Source: Symbiodinium natans (lineage: Eukaryota; Sar; Dinophyceae; Suessiales; Symbiodiniaceae). From it: a DNA stretch of 18,342 nucleotides. Position 1 is the stretch's first letter; each line of letters starts with the position of its first letter. Positions 1-9,400 of this stretch are shown here, piece by piece. A program made the position numbers and the translations under genes. The stretch lies in assembly GCA_905221605.1 (NCBI GenBank), contig CAJNDS010000562.1:94787-113128 (forward strand). Direction: 5' to 3'. Under the pieces are notes generated by a model that made no database searches, was not told the origin of the DNA, and worked only from the letters and a program-made list of their open reading frames with translations.

Positions 1-771
1 ACGGTAGCAAAGGCGCAGCAAAGTTCCAGGAGACATGCTTCGCAGTGGGGGTTGCAATAATCACGGCGCTGTTTGAGGACGTCGCCCCTAATCCTCTGCA
101 AGGGCAGAAAGCCGCCATGCTGCATCATCCTCCGAGGGCGGGGGTGCCACCGCGGAGCCGGCAACCCGATTCCAGGACCCATGGACCTGCGCGAGATCTT
201 CTTGGAGGGATGTGGCTCAGAAGCCAGTGCGCGCACAAGCAGACGTGCGCCAGCCCTGTATGGCCCCGAAAACACTTTAAAAACTTAAAAAAACATCCCT
301 AGGACCCCGGCCGCAAGTGCAAGTTGGGCCATTCTAAAGTTCCGTTTGGTTGGCTCTACGCGTGTCGGCGCAGTGCGTTTCGGCAGGTGAGGGCAGTCGT
401 GAAGCAGTTCCCTGGCCTTCGCTTCAAAAGCTTTGGCTTGGGGCCAGATCGCAGCTCGGTCGCATCGTCTGCACCTTCAAGTTTTGTGGTTTCAGTATCC
501 GTTTGGGCTGTGGACCATGACCCCCAATTGCAAGGCCACGGGTGCGTGCTCCGAGAGGACCGATTCTGTTCGAGATTTGGATGTGAGCTTTTGTTTCCGA
601 CATCCACGGGTCCGAAGGAACGTATAAAAATTTAATCACATTAACAGAAACAAGCACTCGGCACTGGGCTGGCGTCGCGAAGCACCGAGGACTTTGACTT
701 GCTCGGAGCAGTTCCCAGTGAACTTCACACCAACTCGAAGCCCACCCCAGCAGGATCCACCACAGAAGCCC
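1..771. other. Unique sequence without a secure gene
   Basis: No telomere-like array occurs here and I recognise no protein domain, tRNA, 5S rRNA or snRNA. Several short open stretches exist. One begins with ATG at 181 and stops at 286-288 (35 codons, starting MDLREIFLEG). Another, 303-386, is open on the + strand, preceded by CCCTAG and followed by CAG|GTGAGG, so it could be a small 28-codon exon. Neither matches a family I know. Sequence around 623-650 is locally AT-rich. Exons of an unrecognised split gene are possible but unproven. Confidence 0.4.
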
Positions 772-814
772 CCCTAAACCCTAAACCCTAAGCCCTAAAC
801 CCTAAACCCTAAAC
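772..814 (-). repeat. Telomere-like array, CCCTAAA orientation
   Basis: About six heptamers of CCCTAAA with one CCCTAAG variant. This is the first of many interstitial arrays. The '-' strand means that TTTAGGG reads on the minus strand. Confidence 0.95.
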
Positions 815-979
815 TTAAGTTCAGTGGCGTTTTGGGCTCAGGGAGCAGAGGGCTTGTCAGAGTTTGCGTGACCCTATCTCAGATGGCTACGACTACACGC
901 CCCAACACCCTCAGCCGAATGCAAAACCCTAGTGGGGCAGGGCGAACGCGGTTATGTTGGTGAACCCTCAAACACTATG
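815..979. other. Unique spacer between two C-rich arrays
   Basis: This is non-repetitive sequence between two arrays of the same orientation. No gene is recognised. An open stretch around 880-955 includes a weak TPR-like phrase (RPNTLSRMQN), which is too short to call. Confidence 0.3.
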
Positions 980-1115
980 CCCTATACACCCTAAACCCTA
1001 AACCCTAAACCCTAAACCCTAAACCCTAAACCCTAAACCCTACACCCTAAACCCTAAACCCTAAACCCTAAACCCTAAACCCTAAACCCTAAACCCTAAA
1101 CCCTAAACCCTAAAC
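980..1115 (-). repeat. Telomere-like array, CCCTAAA orientation
   Basis: About nineteen CCCTAAA heptamers, nearly perfect apart from two CCCTACA/CCCTATA units near the start. It immediately precedes a TPR-like coding segment. Confidence 0.95.
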
Positions 1116-1153
1116 TCAAACCCGCAAACCCCTCTCAGTCCATAAGGGTGGAG

Positions 1154-1228
1154 CACAGAAGTCTCAGGCTTGCTGCCGCAAGCCACCTTGCAGCCCTCCT
1201 GCTTCACCTACGTCTCTGGGACCTTCTT
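1154..1228 (+). CDS. Candidate TPR helix-A exon or exon fragment
   Basis: Read from CAC at 1154, the + frame gives HRSLRLAAASHLAALLLH followed by LRLWDLLG. It resembles the start and helix A of a kinesin-light-chain-type TPR unit, whose pattern is roughly HPxTLxxxxxLAxLLxxxGR. It aligns without gaps over about 17 residues with the better segment at 14228-14278. A GAG|CAC acceptor-like junction precedes it, as one also does at 14225. It sits between a C-rich array on the left and a G-rich array on the right, the same arrangement as the stronger exons downstream. No clear AG|GC donor follows. If it belongs to the same gene, the retrotransposon lies in the intervening intron. It may instead be a fragment or a chance match. 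Confidence 0.35.
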
Positions 1229-1340
1229 GGGGTTTAGGGTTTAGGGTTTAGGGTTTAGGGTTTCGGGTTTCGGGTTCAGGGTTTAGGGTTTAGGGTTTCG
1301 GGTTTCGGGTTTGGGGTTTGGGGTTTAGGGCTTAGGGTCT
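1229..1340 (+). repeat. Telomere-like array, TTTAGGG orientation
   Basis: About fifteen heptamers of TTTAGGG with TTTCGGG, TTCAGGG and TTTGGGG variants. With the array at 980-1115 it forms an inverted pair around a 113-bp unique segment. Confidence 0.95.
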
Positions 1341-1430
1341 AGAGGTGAGGGCTTCAGGGTTGGTTTCCGCTGGTTCATTGGACCTGTGATTTTGAGAGCC
1401 GGTTTCGGCTGATGTGAGTTCGGGGTTGTT

Positions 1431-1484
1431 AACCTAAACCCTAAACCGTGAACCCTGCACCCTAAACGCTAAACCCTAAACCAA
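1431..1484 (-). repeat. Degenerate telomere-like array, CCCTAAA orientation
   Basis: Six to seven CCCTAAA-like units with several substitutions (CCGTGAA, CCCTGCA, CGCTAAA). The preceding spacer 1341-1430 and the following stretch 1485-1670 hold no recognised gene, only scattered single heptamers. A GTATATAA motif lies at 1651-1658 just upstream of the retroelement. Confidence 0.75.
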
Positions 1485-1675
1485 GGGCTTGGGGCCTAAG
1501 GTTCTTTAGGGTTTTTGGTTTTTTGGGGGCATTTCCGCTTCTGAAAGCTCGGGTGACTGCTTAAACCCTGCAAGTATTTTCTTTCCCCGACCCTAAAGCC
1601 CAACTACCCCTCTTTAGGGTTCCTTTAGAAGGATTGTAAAATATTTTGGGGTATATAAGGGGTACCCCTATTTTC

Positions 1676-1797
1676 TGATTCGATGTGAGAGTTTTCATAG
1701 GTTACAGGATGTATGTTTCACTTCTTACGATATCGTTGTTGGCTCAAGCCTGGAAAAGGGTGTGCTGGTAGATTAGCCCAAACTTAATCTCCGTTCA
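1676..1797 (+). repeat. 5' LTR (122 bp)
   Basis: Begins TGATTCGATG and ends CCGTTCA, with TG...CA termini. It is 121/122 identical to 10761-10882. The LTR is short for copia elements. It contains a perfect 10-bp palindrome ACGATATCGT at 1727-1736 and, at 1739-1748, TTGGCTCAAG, which equals the 3' end of the dinoflagellate spliced leader. No TATA box is seen inside it; a TATATAA lies just outside in the flank. Confidence 0.97.
1739..1748 (+). promoter_or_regulatory. Spliced-leader-like decamer in the 5' LTR
   Basis: TTGGCTCAAG is identical to the last ten bases of the 22-nt dinoflagellate spliced leader (recalled as ending CCATTTTGGCTCAAG). Over the full 22 bases, 1727-1748 matches at 15 positions. 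It is not followed by a GT donor, so it is not an SL RNA gene. It may be a relic of a trans-spliced 5' end captured by reverse transcription, or chance. Confidence 0.55.
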
Positions 1798-1816
1798 TGG
1801 TAGCGGAGCGACTCGG
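1798..1816 (+). promoter_or_regulatory. Primer-binding site, initiator-Met tRNA-like
   Basis: The sequence directly abutting the LTR starts TGGTAGCGGAGCG. Its complement is a tRNA 3' end reading CTCCGCTACCA, which implies an acceptor stem beginning AGCGGAG with an A1:U72 pair. That pair is a hallmark of eukaryotic initiator tRNA, and animal initiator tRNA begins AGCAGAG. Priming by a dinoflagellate initiator-Met tRNA is the simplest reading. Confidence 0.75.
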
Positions 1817-2068
1817 TTGAAGCCGCTTCGTATGTGTGGAACCTCTTGCCGCAGAGCACGAAGAAGCAGGATCATCCAGGAACGTTGGGCACGATTGGTT
1901 CGACGTTTGCAGCGGATTCGCCGGCTGCAACGCATTTGGCACAACTTGGGATTGCATCTCCAGACTTTGCTGGGGACGCAGACTTTCAGGAGGTTGTTGT
2001 CAAGGACACACCCTCGGGAGGATTGAACCACTTGGGCGAATCGGCCCAAGGAGGTAGATAAAGGAGAA
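1817..2068 (+). other. Retroelement leader between primer-binding site and gag
   Basis: About 250 bases of untranslated leader. Short overlapping open frames exist here but none resembles a known protein. The gag ATG at 2069 is preceded by AAAGGAGAA, an A-rich context typical of eukaryotic starts. Packaging and dimerisation signals would be expected here but cannot be identified by eye. Confidence 0.6.
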
Positions 2069-5000
2069 ATGGCAACTCCAGAACAGCTAGTGCAAGAAAT
2101 TGCAGCGCTGAGGCAAGAACTCGCGCGCCAAGCGCAGCAACACCAACAGGACTTGGAGCAAGTGAGAACAGAAAGTCAGCAGCGGACAAACGAGGCTACG
2201 CAAGCGGCCTTAGCTGCGCAAGGGCAGCTGGGCACGATACCGAATGTTGTCCGAGAGATGGGACAAACATTGCAGAATGCATTGAGAGAGCGAGACAAAG
2301 AACTGGTGGAGGCTATGAGAAGCTCGTCGAGCGACAAAGGGAAGATGGTGTTGGTAGACACAAAAGGGCTTGGAAAGCCGAGCATGTTTTCGGGAGATGC
2401 AGAACAGTATCTTCCTTGGAGGCACAGAATGACGGCATATGTGTGCTCAATCTATCCAGAGTTACGAGAAGTTCTGGAATGGTGCGAAGAAAGAGAGAAA
2501 AGCATTTCGTCGGATGAGCTATCGGAAGCTTTTGGCGAGAAGGCCGACGAAATAGATCGAATACCAAAGCTCTTCGACAAGTCAATGGAGTTGTCGTCTG
2601 CATTGCAGATGGTGACTGCGAAAGAGCCGTTTGCGATTGTCATCAACTGCAACACGAACGGGTTTGAGGCTTGGCGAAGACTAGCTCGGAGGTATGATCC
2701 GGCTACAGCATCCAGGAAAAGATCCATGCTCAAGTCGGTGATCAACCCCCAGAAACAAAAGCTTGAACACCTGCCTCAAGCGATCGAAGAATGGCTTGAT
2801 GCAATCGCATCGTATGAGAAAAGAAAGGATGCTTCCGGAAATCGAGGAAAGATTCCAGAAGAGATCAAGATTGCAGCTTTGGAATCCATGTTGCCACAAG
2901 ACTTGGAAGCTCATGTGCAGTTGAACCAGTCGAAGTTTGCGGGTTTCGAAGACTTGCTTGAAGAAGTTACACGGTATGTGGAACACCGCACGGGCAAGAC
3001 TTTGAAAGCGTTTTCGACGACCCAAATTGCTGGCAAAGAAGCCCTCGGCGACCCGATGGATGTTTCATCTGTTGGGAAAGGCCTAGGCAAGCACCAGCAG
3101 AAAACGAAGTTTCTGGGAACCTGCAACAACTGTGGAAGAACAGGACACAAGGCAGCCGATTGCTGGTCTTCAGCAAAAGGCGCCAAGGGAAGCTACTCAA
3201 AACAAGGTCCAGGGAAAGGAACACAAGGAAAGCCCAAGGGGTATCCAAACCCCAAAGGAGGTCAGCCGAATCCCAAGGGGACTAAAGGTCCCAAAGCGGG
3301 AAAAGGCAAGGGAAAGACTTCCAGCGGAAAGGGCAAAGGCAAGGCGAAGAAGGGCAAAGGAAAAGGAAAGTACACCAACAGCCTAGAAGAAGCCACTGGT
3401 GACGAAGAGTGGCAAGAAGAAGGAGCCCAGAACGAAGAGCCTTGGGAGCAAGACGAATGGACAGGAGAACAAAGCTGGGAGGAATGGCCGGAGGAAAGCG
3501 AATGGAATGAAGGAAACGGGCTGCTAATAGGCGGCCTGGAAGGAAGGAAGGAGAAGAAGGAAGAGAAGACAAAAGAGAAGACAGAAGAAAGAGAGACAAA
3601 GAAGGGAAAGAGTTCCGCAGCCGTTTCGGGCCCAAGCGGGTCCGGAGGCCCAACAAGGAAAATGCCGGGTTTCGGGGACCGCCTGCGAAATGCAGGAATA
3701 GACCCGGAACAGCTGGAAGGACTGAACGACGATGAGGCACAAGAACTACAGGACGCATTGCTTGAAAGCTTGGCGGCGCTCCAGGCTAGGAGAGCTAAAG
3801 CACGGAATACGCAACCAGAAGAAGCAGTGCCAGCCAAGGCAAAGGCAAAGGAGGAGGCCAAGGCCAGCTCGAGTGCTTCGCTCGGTGCGCGGCCTAGACC
3901 TGCCTTCGTGAGACCGCCTTCAGGGCCGCCGCCTCCCAAAGAGAAAGTGTCAGGAAGCACAAAGCCGGCTGAACCGGTGAAGCCACCGTCGGTTCGAGCG
4001 AAGGCAGCGCAAATGCTGCCGAGACCAAAGTACACCGGTGAAAGTTCCACGCCAAAGTCCGGTGGGAGAGTTCCAGTTCCAGGGTCCGTTCGGCCCGCGG
4101 AACCAAAGGGACCACCGCCAGTTAAGACAAGAGGAAGTCGGGAGCGTGGAAGGTCACTGGAAAGAGCCCCGAAGTCACCTAGGACTTCGGGCAAGGAGCC
4201 CAAGAAGCACGAAGAGGAAAGGAATAGAGAGAAAGCGAGCGGAAGCGAGGACCCCAAGAAGCACGAAGAGGAAAGGAATAAAGAGAAAGCGAGTGGAAGC
4301 GAGGAAACCAAAGGAAGCAGATACAAGCCAAAGAAGAAGCTGACGCTCAGGGTGATGCGAGAACTAAAATCGAAGGAAGATTGGGCGAAAATGAACTACA
4401 GCCAACGCAGAGAGCACCAAGAGAGAATCCGTCACCTACTGCCGCCTGGAACCGTTGGACAACAGATCCTTAAGAAGCAAGGAAGTGCGTGCAGCACGTG
4501 TCGGAGCAGAAGAAGAAAGACTCGGAAAGCTGTGCAAGAATACCTTGCGAGGAAAAGGAAAGAATACGAGAGCCTCAAGAAGCCGCCGCCAGTTGGACTC
4601 GCGAGAAGTTTACTGCGTAGAGAAGGTATGCTAAAGCCACCGGGAGAAAGAAAGGGACCCAGCAAGAAAGGACCCAAGGAAGAGAAAGAAGCTTCGGAAG
4701 AATCCGAAGGGAAGAGTGTGGAGCCCCCGAGCAGCGGCCAGGAAGAATGGTCGGAGGAAGAGGAGCCCAAGGAAAGCGACGAGACCGTGGAGGTCAACGA
4801 AGAAGAGGAGGAGCAAGGACCTCCCGGAAGAAAGAAGCCAACAAGCCACTCGGGCGTTTCGCCCGCTGGAGGCTTTGAGCTAGAAGTAGAAGAGCTCCAG
4901 CCGGAACGTCGACCGAAGGAGCCAAGCGAGAAAGAGAAGGCCCGCGCTAGGGAAGAGCACGCAGCAAGGATGCGAGCTCTGCAAGGTCAACAGCTTGCGC

Positions 5001-6451
5001 CAGCGGAAGCAAAGCCTAAGGCTGAAGCAAAGGCTATTGCGAAAGCGAGTGACGCGACAGCAGACGCCACGTCGATGTCTTCGTCGGCGGCGATGCAGAA
5101 CATGCTGCAGGGCAGCCTGTTAGGAAGTCTCACGCAAGATCGGGGCCGCCTGCTAAAGAGGCTCGAGGAGTTCAAGAAAGAAGAAATGAGCGAAGACGAC
5201 TTTGAGGAAAAGTCGCAGATCGAGGCCGAGCTGGAAAGCATCCTCGAACAGATCGCAAAGTTGAAAGAACGCGGATTGGCCAGGCCTGCGCCCAAAGCAG
5301 CAGGACGACTGGACCAGTCAGTGCACGATGCGAGATATCGTGCGGCCATCGCAAAAGGGATGTCACACGCAAAGGCGTGGCAGGAAGAGAAAGGAAGAAG
5401 GCGAGCTGCGCAGCAGCGTCAACAAGGAGAAAAGGAGCGCGCCACGCTCAATGTGGAGATGCAAGAGGCCTGGGCAAAGCACTTCACCACAGTGCCCGGG
5501 CGCAAAGAAGACAAAGTGCAAGTCGACGCCGTCGAGACCGTGACCATCGACAGCAGCGGCAAGGAGATCGACCCAAGCACAGTCCGGAGTTCGGTCGCGG
5601 TGCCGCTGACGAGAAAGGAGAGAACGTACTACCGCCAGGAGTACGAAGAAGAGCTGAAGCCAAGAAAGGAGAAGGTGGAAAAGCCGCCTGACCCGGAGAG
5701 ACGGCGGAGAGTCAACGAAAAGAGAGCCATGAGAAGAAAAAGGCTTGCAAACAAGAACAAAGGAAAGGGCAAGCAGAAGGGAAAGCAAGAAAGCAAAACC
5801 CGAGGAGAAAAGAGAAAGGAGCCGCCCGAACAAGACGAAGACGAAGAAGATGAAGACGAAGACTGGGGCGACTGGAAGAAGCCACCGAGAGATCCCGATG
5901 AACCTCGGGACCCTCCTGAAGGAGAAGCACTTGTGGCGTCGGTCGAGACGACTATGGCCACGAACGCCGTTTCGGCGTCCGGAGGCCGTGGTTCGCAACG
6001 CGGCCGGGAACGCGTCGAAGTGAACTTCGACAGCGGAGCCGCTGTGACGGTAGTGCCACTGAAGTTTGGCAACGGAAACGAGAAGCCCAGAGAAGAAATG
6101 AAGTTCAAGACAGCGAGCGGTGAAAACATCGCAGACCATGGACCCATCAAGTTGAAGGGCACCACGTCGACCGGGAACAATGCAACACTGCATGGTCGTC
6201 TGGCGGACGTCCATCGTGTTCTTGGTTCGGCTTCGGATATTTGCAGGACTCACCACGCCGTCCTCGGAGACAATGGTGGGTATCTTATCCCGAAGCAAAA
6301 TGCGTTTGGCAAGGAGTTCAACATGATGATGCGAAAGCTGGTGAGAAAATACCGCGACGACCCCCGCAGCGCTACCAGACTCCACGTAAGGCGCGGAGTC
6401 TATGTGTTCGACTTGTCATGCTCCCCTTTTCCGGGGCAGCAAGACGCGTAA
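2069..6451 (+). CDS. gag-pro: Retrotransposon Gag-protease polyprotein
   Basis: A 1,460-residue ORF starting at the first in-frame ATG after the leader. Residues 1-110 form a Gln/Glu/Arg-rich probable coiled coil. Residues about 110-330 are a Gag-like helical domain (YLPWRHRM and a KRSMLKSVINP-type region). A CCHC zinc knuckle, C-x2-C-x4-H-x4-C, lies at residues 352-365 (CNNCGRTGHKAADC). A Lys/Gly tract follows (about 380-450), then roughly 850 residues rich in Lys, Glu, Pro and Ser. The last 150 residues hold an aspartic protease with catalytic DSGA at 1321-1324 followed by hydrophobic VTVVP. Gag should form the particle and bind RNA; the protease should cut the polyprotein. A 54-bp unit is tandemly duplicated at 4199-4306. 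At about 1,460 residues it is far longer than usual copia Gag, because of the charged linker. The pol frame is open from 6124, overlapping the end. Confidence 0.93.
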   Translation: MATPEQLVQEIAALRQELARQAQQHQQDLEQVRTESQQRTNEATQAALAAQGQLGTIPNVVREMGQTLQNALRERDKELVEAMRSSSSDKGKMVLVDTKGLGKPSMFSGDAEQYLPWRHRMTAYVCSIYPELREVLEWCEEREKSISSDELSEAFGEKADEIDRIPKLFDKSMELSSALQMVTAKEPFAIVINCNTNGFEAWRRLARRYDPATASRKRSMLKSVINPQKQKLEHLPQAIEEWLDAIASYEKRKDASGNRGKIPEEIKIAALESMLPQDLEAHVQLNQSKFAGFEDLLEEVTRYVEHRTGKTLKAFSTTQIAGKEALGDPMDVSSVGKGLGKHQQKTKFLGTCNNCGRTGHKAADCWSSAKGAKGSYSKQGPGKGTQGKPKGYPNPKGGQPNPKGTKGPKAGKGKGKTSSGKGKGKAKKGKGKGKYTNSLEEATGDEEWQEEGAQNEEPWEQDEWTGEQSWEEWPEESEWNEGNGLLIGGLEGRKEKKEEKTKEKTEERETKKGKSSAAVSGPSGSGGPTRKMPGFGDRLRNAGIDPEQLEGLNDDEAQELQDALLESLAALQARRAKARNTQPEEAVPAKAKAKEEAKASSSASLGARPRPAFVRPPSGPPPPKEKVSGSTKPAEPVKPPSVRAKAAQMLPRPKYTGESSTPKSGGRVPVPGSVRPAEPKGPPPVKTRGSRERGRSLERAPKSPRTSGKEPKKHEEERNREKASGSEDPKKHEEERNKEKASGSEETKGSRYKPKKKLTLRVMRELKSKEDWAKMNYSQRREHQERIRHLLPPGTVGQQILKKQGSACSTCRSRRRKTRKAVQEYLARKRKEYESLKKPPPVGLARSLLRREGMLKPPGERKGPSKKGPKEEKEASEESEGKSVEPPSSGQEEWSEEEEPKESDETVEVNEEEEEQGPPGRKKPTSHSGVSPAGGFELEVEELQPERRPKEPSEKEKARAREEHAARMRALQGQQLAPAEAKPKAEAKAIAKASDATADATSMSSSAAMQNMLQGSLLGSLTQDRGRLLKRLEEFKKEEMSEDDFEEKSQIEAELESILEQIAKLKERGLARPAPKAAGRLDQSVHDARYRAAIAKGMSHAKAWQEEKGRRRAAQQRQQGEKERATLNVEMQEAWAKHFTTVPGRKEDKVQVDAVETVTIDSSGKEIDPSTVRSSVAVPLTRKERTYYRQEYEEELKPRKEKVEKPPDPERRRRVNEKRAMRRKRLANKNKGKGKQKGKQESKTRGEKRKEPPEQDEDEEDEDEDWGDWKKPPRDPDEPRDPPEGEALVASVETTMATNAVSASGGRGSQRGRERVEVNFDSGAAVTVVPLKFGNGNEKPREEMKFKTASGENIADHGPIKLKGTTSTGNNATLHGRLADVHRVLGSASDICRTHHAVLGDNGGYLIPKQNAFGKEFNMMMRKLVRKYRDDPRSATRLHVRRGVYVFDLSCSPFPGQQDA
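4199..4306 (+). repeat. Tandem duplication of 54 bp inside gag linker
   Basis: Two copies (4199-4252 and 4253-4306) encode PKKHEEERN(R/K)EKASGSE repeats. Only a few bases differ, so the duplication is recent. It extends the charged linker by 18 residues without breaking the frame. Confidence 0.9.
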
Positions 6452-9400
6452 GACCAAAGGTGAGAGGTAGCGAAGTTTCACCTGTAGAGGTTTCACCTAG
6501 TGACCTGGAGGCTCCGCCGGTTGGCGAAAACCAGGGGCCCGTAGTTGAGAGAGAGAGAGTTGAGAGTAGAGAGGAAGAAGGAATGAATGAAGGAGAGGAA
6601 AGGACTGAAGGAAGAATGGAAGAGCCAGAAGACGCGCCTGGTGAAGAACAAAGAAAAGTGAACGTTCCTTTGGGACCGTCGCAGCCAACTGCGAGAGAGA
6701 TCGCAGAGCATGAGGCGAGCGGACACGCGGTTCACAGGAGCTGGTGTGTGCATTGCATGCGCGCACGCGGCAATGTGCAAAGCCATCCAAGAACGGTTCG
6801 TTCTGGAGAGGGAGAAGTACCAACCTTGCACGCTGACTACTTCTTCCTAGGCAGCGACGGGGAACGAGAGGACATCATGCCGCACCTAGTGGTGCGATGC
6901 GACAGAACCAGAAGGACATGGGCAACCTCGTTGCCGCAGAAAGGAGTCCACCCTTTCAACACAAACTGGTTTTGTTCCATAGTGCGTGAAGCAGGATGGA
7001 AACGCATGATACTCTTTTCAGATGGCGAACCAGCGCTTGTTGCACTAAAGCAAGCCGTGGTCGAAAACATGAGGGACGTTGAGATCACTTTGAAGGAATC
7101 GCCTACGTCTGTCAACGAAGAGAACGCGCCGAGCAACGGCTATGCCGAATGTGCGGTTCGAGAGGTAAAGAGAATGATTCGAGCTACGCTGTCAGACTTG
7201 GAAAGCAAGTTACAGCTCAAGATCGACCCGAACCACAGCATACTTACGTGGATAGCGAGACACGCAGCGTTCCTGTTGACAAGGTTTCGAATAGGTGACG
7301 ACGGCAAGAGCGCCTACCAAAGAGCCGTGGGAAGAGAATGGAGAAGGCCCACCGTGGTGTTTGGCGAGCAGATCTTGTTCAAGCCTGTGGGTGCTTTGGG
7401 CAAGAAAAGAAGCTCACCGTTGGAACCGCGAGTAGCAATGGGACGATATGTGGGGACAGCGAGTAGGAACGCGGACCTCCTCGTGATGACACCCACTGGA
7501 GTCGTCAAAGGACATTCTCTCCATAGGCGAGCCGAAGAAGACCGATGGTCGAAAGAAGGATTCGACCAGCTGAGAGGTCTACCGTGGAAATGGACCAATC
7601 CAGTCGAACGTGCGCCACCGAACCGAGTGGACATGCCGGAACTTGTGGGAGAACAGCCAAAGCCTGATCCGAAAGAGTTTAGAGCGAGAAGCCTCTATGT
7701 ACTCAAGTCGGACTTGGCGAAGTATGGCTACACCACACTGTGCCCCGGCTGCGAAGCACAGATGTTGGATTTGCCACAGCGAAGCCACAATGAGGAATGT
7801 CGATTTCGCATTCAGAGACATCTGATGGAAACCGAAGAAGGAAAACAGAGAGTTCAAAGGGCGATAGAACGAATGGACAAAGACTATTCCGCCAAGAACA
7901 AGAAGAAAAGAAAAGCTCAAGAAGAACCCGCGTTGGAAGGCCAACCTGCAGAAGGAGAGGTTGCAGCTGAAGAAGCTGCAGGAGCACCATTGGAACGTCC
8001 AAGCCAAATGCAGGTGGACAACCCAAGTCGAGAGTCTCGAAAGCGAGAAGCGGAAAGACATGTCGAAGATCTTTATCATGAAGAACAAGAAACAGATGAG
8101 CCCGAAATTGTCAGAGCAAACATTCAAGGTGGAAGTTCAGGATCTGGTGGAGAACACGCGGACCTGTCGTACAAGCAGGTGAAAGATCCAGAGCAGTTGG
8201 ACGATGTGAGCTACCTGGAACATGAATTCCACTCACGAGGCATGCGATGCACAAGAAAGGAAGCAGAAGTGATATCCAACCTGGTTGGTTCACTAGGTGT
8301 GGATGTCAAAGCATCTGTTCCTTTGAATGAAGGACTGTGCCTAAGTGTGGAAGACAAGGGCTGGCGACTTCAGAAGCAAGATGAAGTTGAAGCCTTGTTC
8401 AGAAAGCTCGAAGAAGAGAAGCCAACGCTCGTGGTGGGACTACCGCCCGATGGACCATTTGCGGGAGTCCAACGAAGCTACAATTCTCTTCAGAAGGTGA
8501 GCAAAGAGAAAGAAAAGTCAGTGCTGGAAGTTGGAAGGAAGCAGGTGAGAACCTGTGTCGAAGCATATAAGTTCCAACTAGGGCAGCAAAAGTACTACCT
8601 CCAAGAGTGCCCCAAGGGTGCAAAATCTTGGGAGCACACCCAGTACCAACAACTGAGTGAGGAGTCCTATGTGGTCGAAGGTCCAATTTGCAGATGGACC
8701 GTGAACAAAAGCGGTGGAAACTTGGAAGGAAGTTCTTTCAAGAAAAGAACGAGATGGATCACCAACTCTGCCACGCTAGCAGCAGCACTGCGAAAGACAT
8801 GTGCTCGAACAGGACAAGAAAGAGTCTGGAAGAGAGAACTTGCGTTCGAGGAGGGGAAAGTTGCAGCAAGACTGTGCTACCCTCCGAAACTCGTGCAAGC
8901 CATTGCCAAAGGCATCAAAGCACAACTAGTGCTTGATGGTGAACTCAAAGAGCTTGGTTCAGTTGGAGGACCTGACCCTCATGAAGAACCGAACTTCGAA
9001 GAACATCATTACGAGACGTTGCCTAAGGCAGATGAGCTCTACGTCAAAGAACCGGTCATCGATGCAAATACAGGTGCAGAACTCGATTCAAAGAAGGTAG
9101 CGAAGGCACGATTGACAGAACTCGAATGGGTGAAGAAACAGAACGTCTATACCAAAGTGGACGAAGCGACTTGCTGGCAAGAAACCGGAAGGCCACCCAT
9201 CACGTTGAAGTGGGTAGACAGAAACAAGGGAGACAACGTGAACGAGAACTACAGAAGCCGACTTGTAGTTCGAGAAGTCAAGTCTCAAGGGCAAGCAGCC
9301 TTGCTGCCTGAACATGCGTTGTTCAGCAGTATGCCGCCACTTGAGGCAGTGAAGCTTCTGTGTTCACTCATGACCACTCTACGCGTTTCGCGAAGAGGAG

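Noticed and set aside
822-840. Second spliced-leader-like site (GTTTTGGGCTCAGG)
   Set aside because: It needs an inserted G and ends AGG rather than AAG. Much weaker than the LTR copy.
772-1340. CRISPR-like array
   Set aside because: Repeats are 7-bp telomeric heptamers in direct contact, with no spacers of regular length.
1651-1658. TATATAA as the retroelement promoter
   Set aside because: It lies outside the LTR and target duplication, so it is flanking DNA and cannot travel with the element.
1880-1920. tRNA-like GGTTCGA motif
   Set aside because: No cloverleaf stems can be formed around it. It is part of the retroelement leader.
3262-4326. Antisense ORF of 354 codons within gag
   Set aside because: It mirrors the Lys/Glu/Pro-rich gag linker, giving Ser/Leu/Phe-rich sequence with no domain. 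This is a compositional shadow.
5363-6385. Antisense ORF of 340 codons across the end of gag-pro
   Set aside because: Same cause. The + strand protease motif here is unambiguous.
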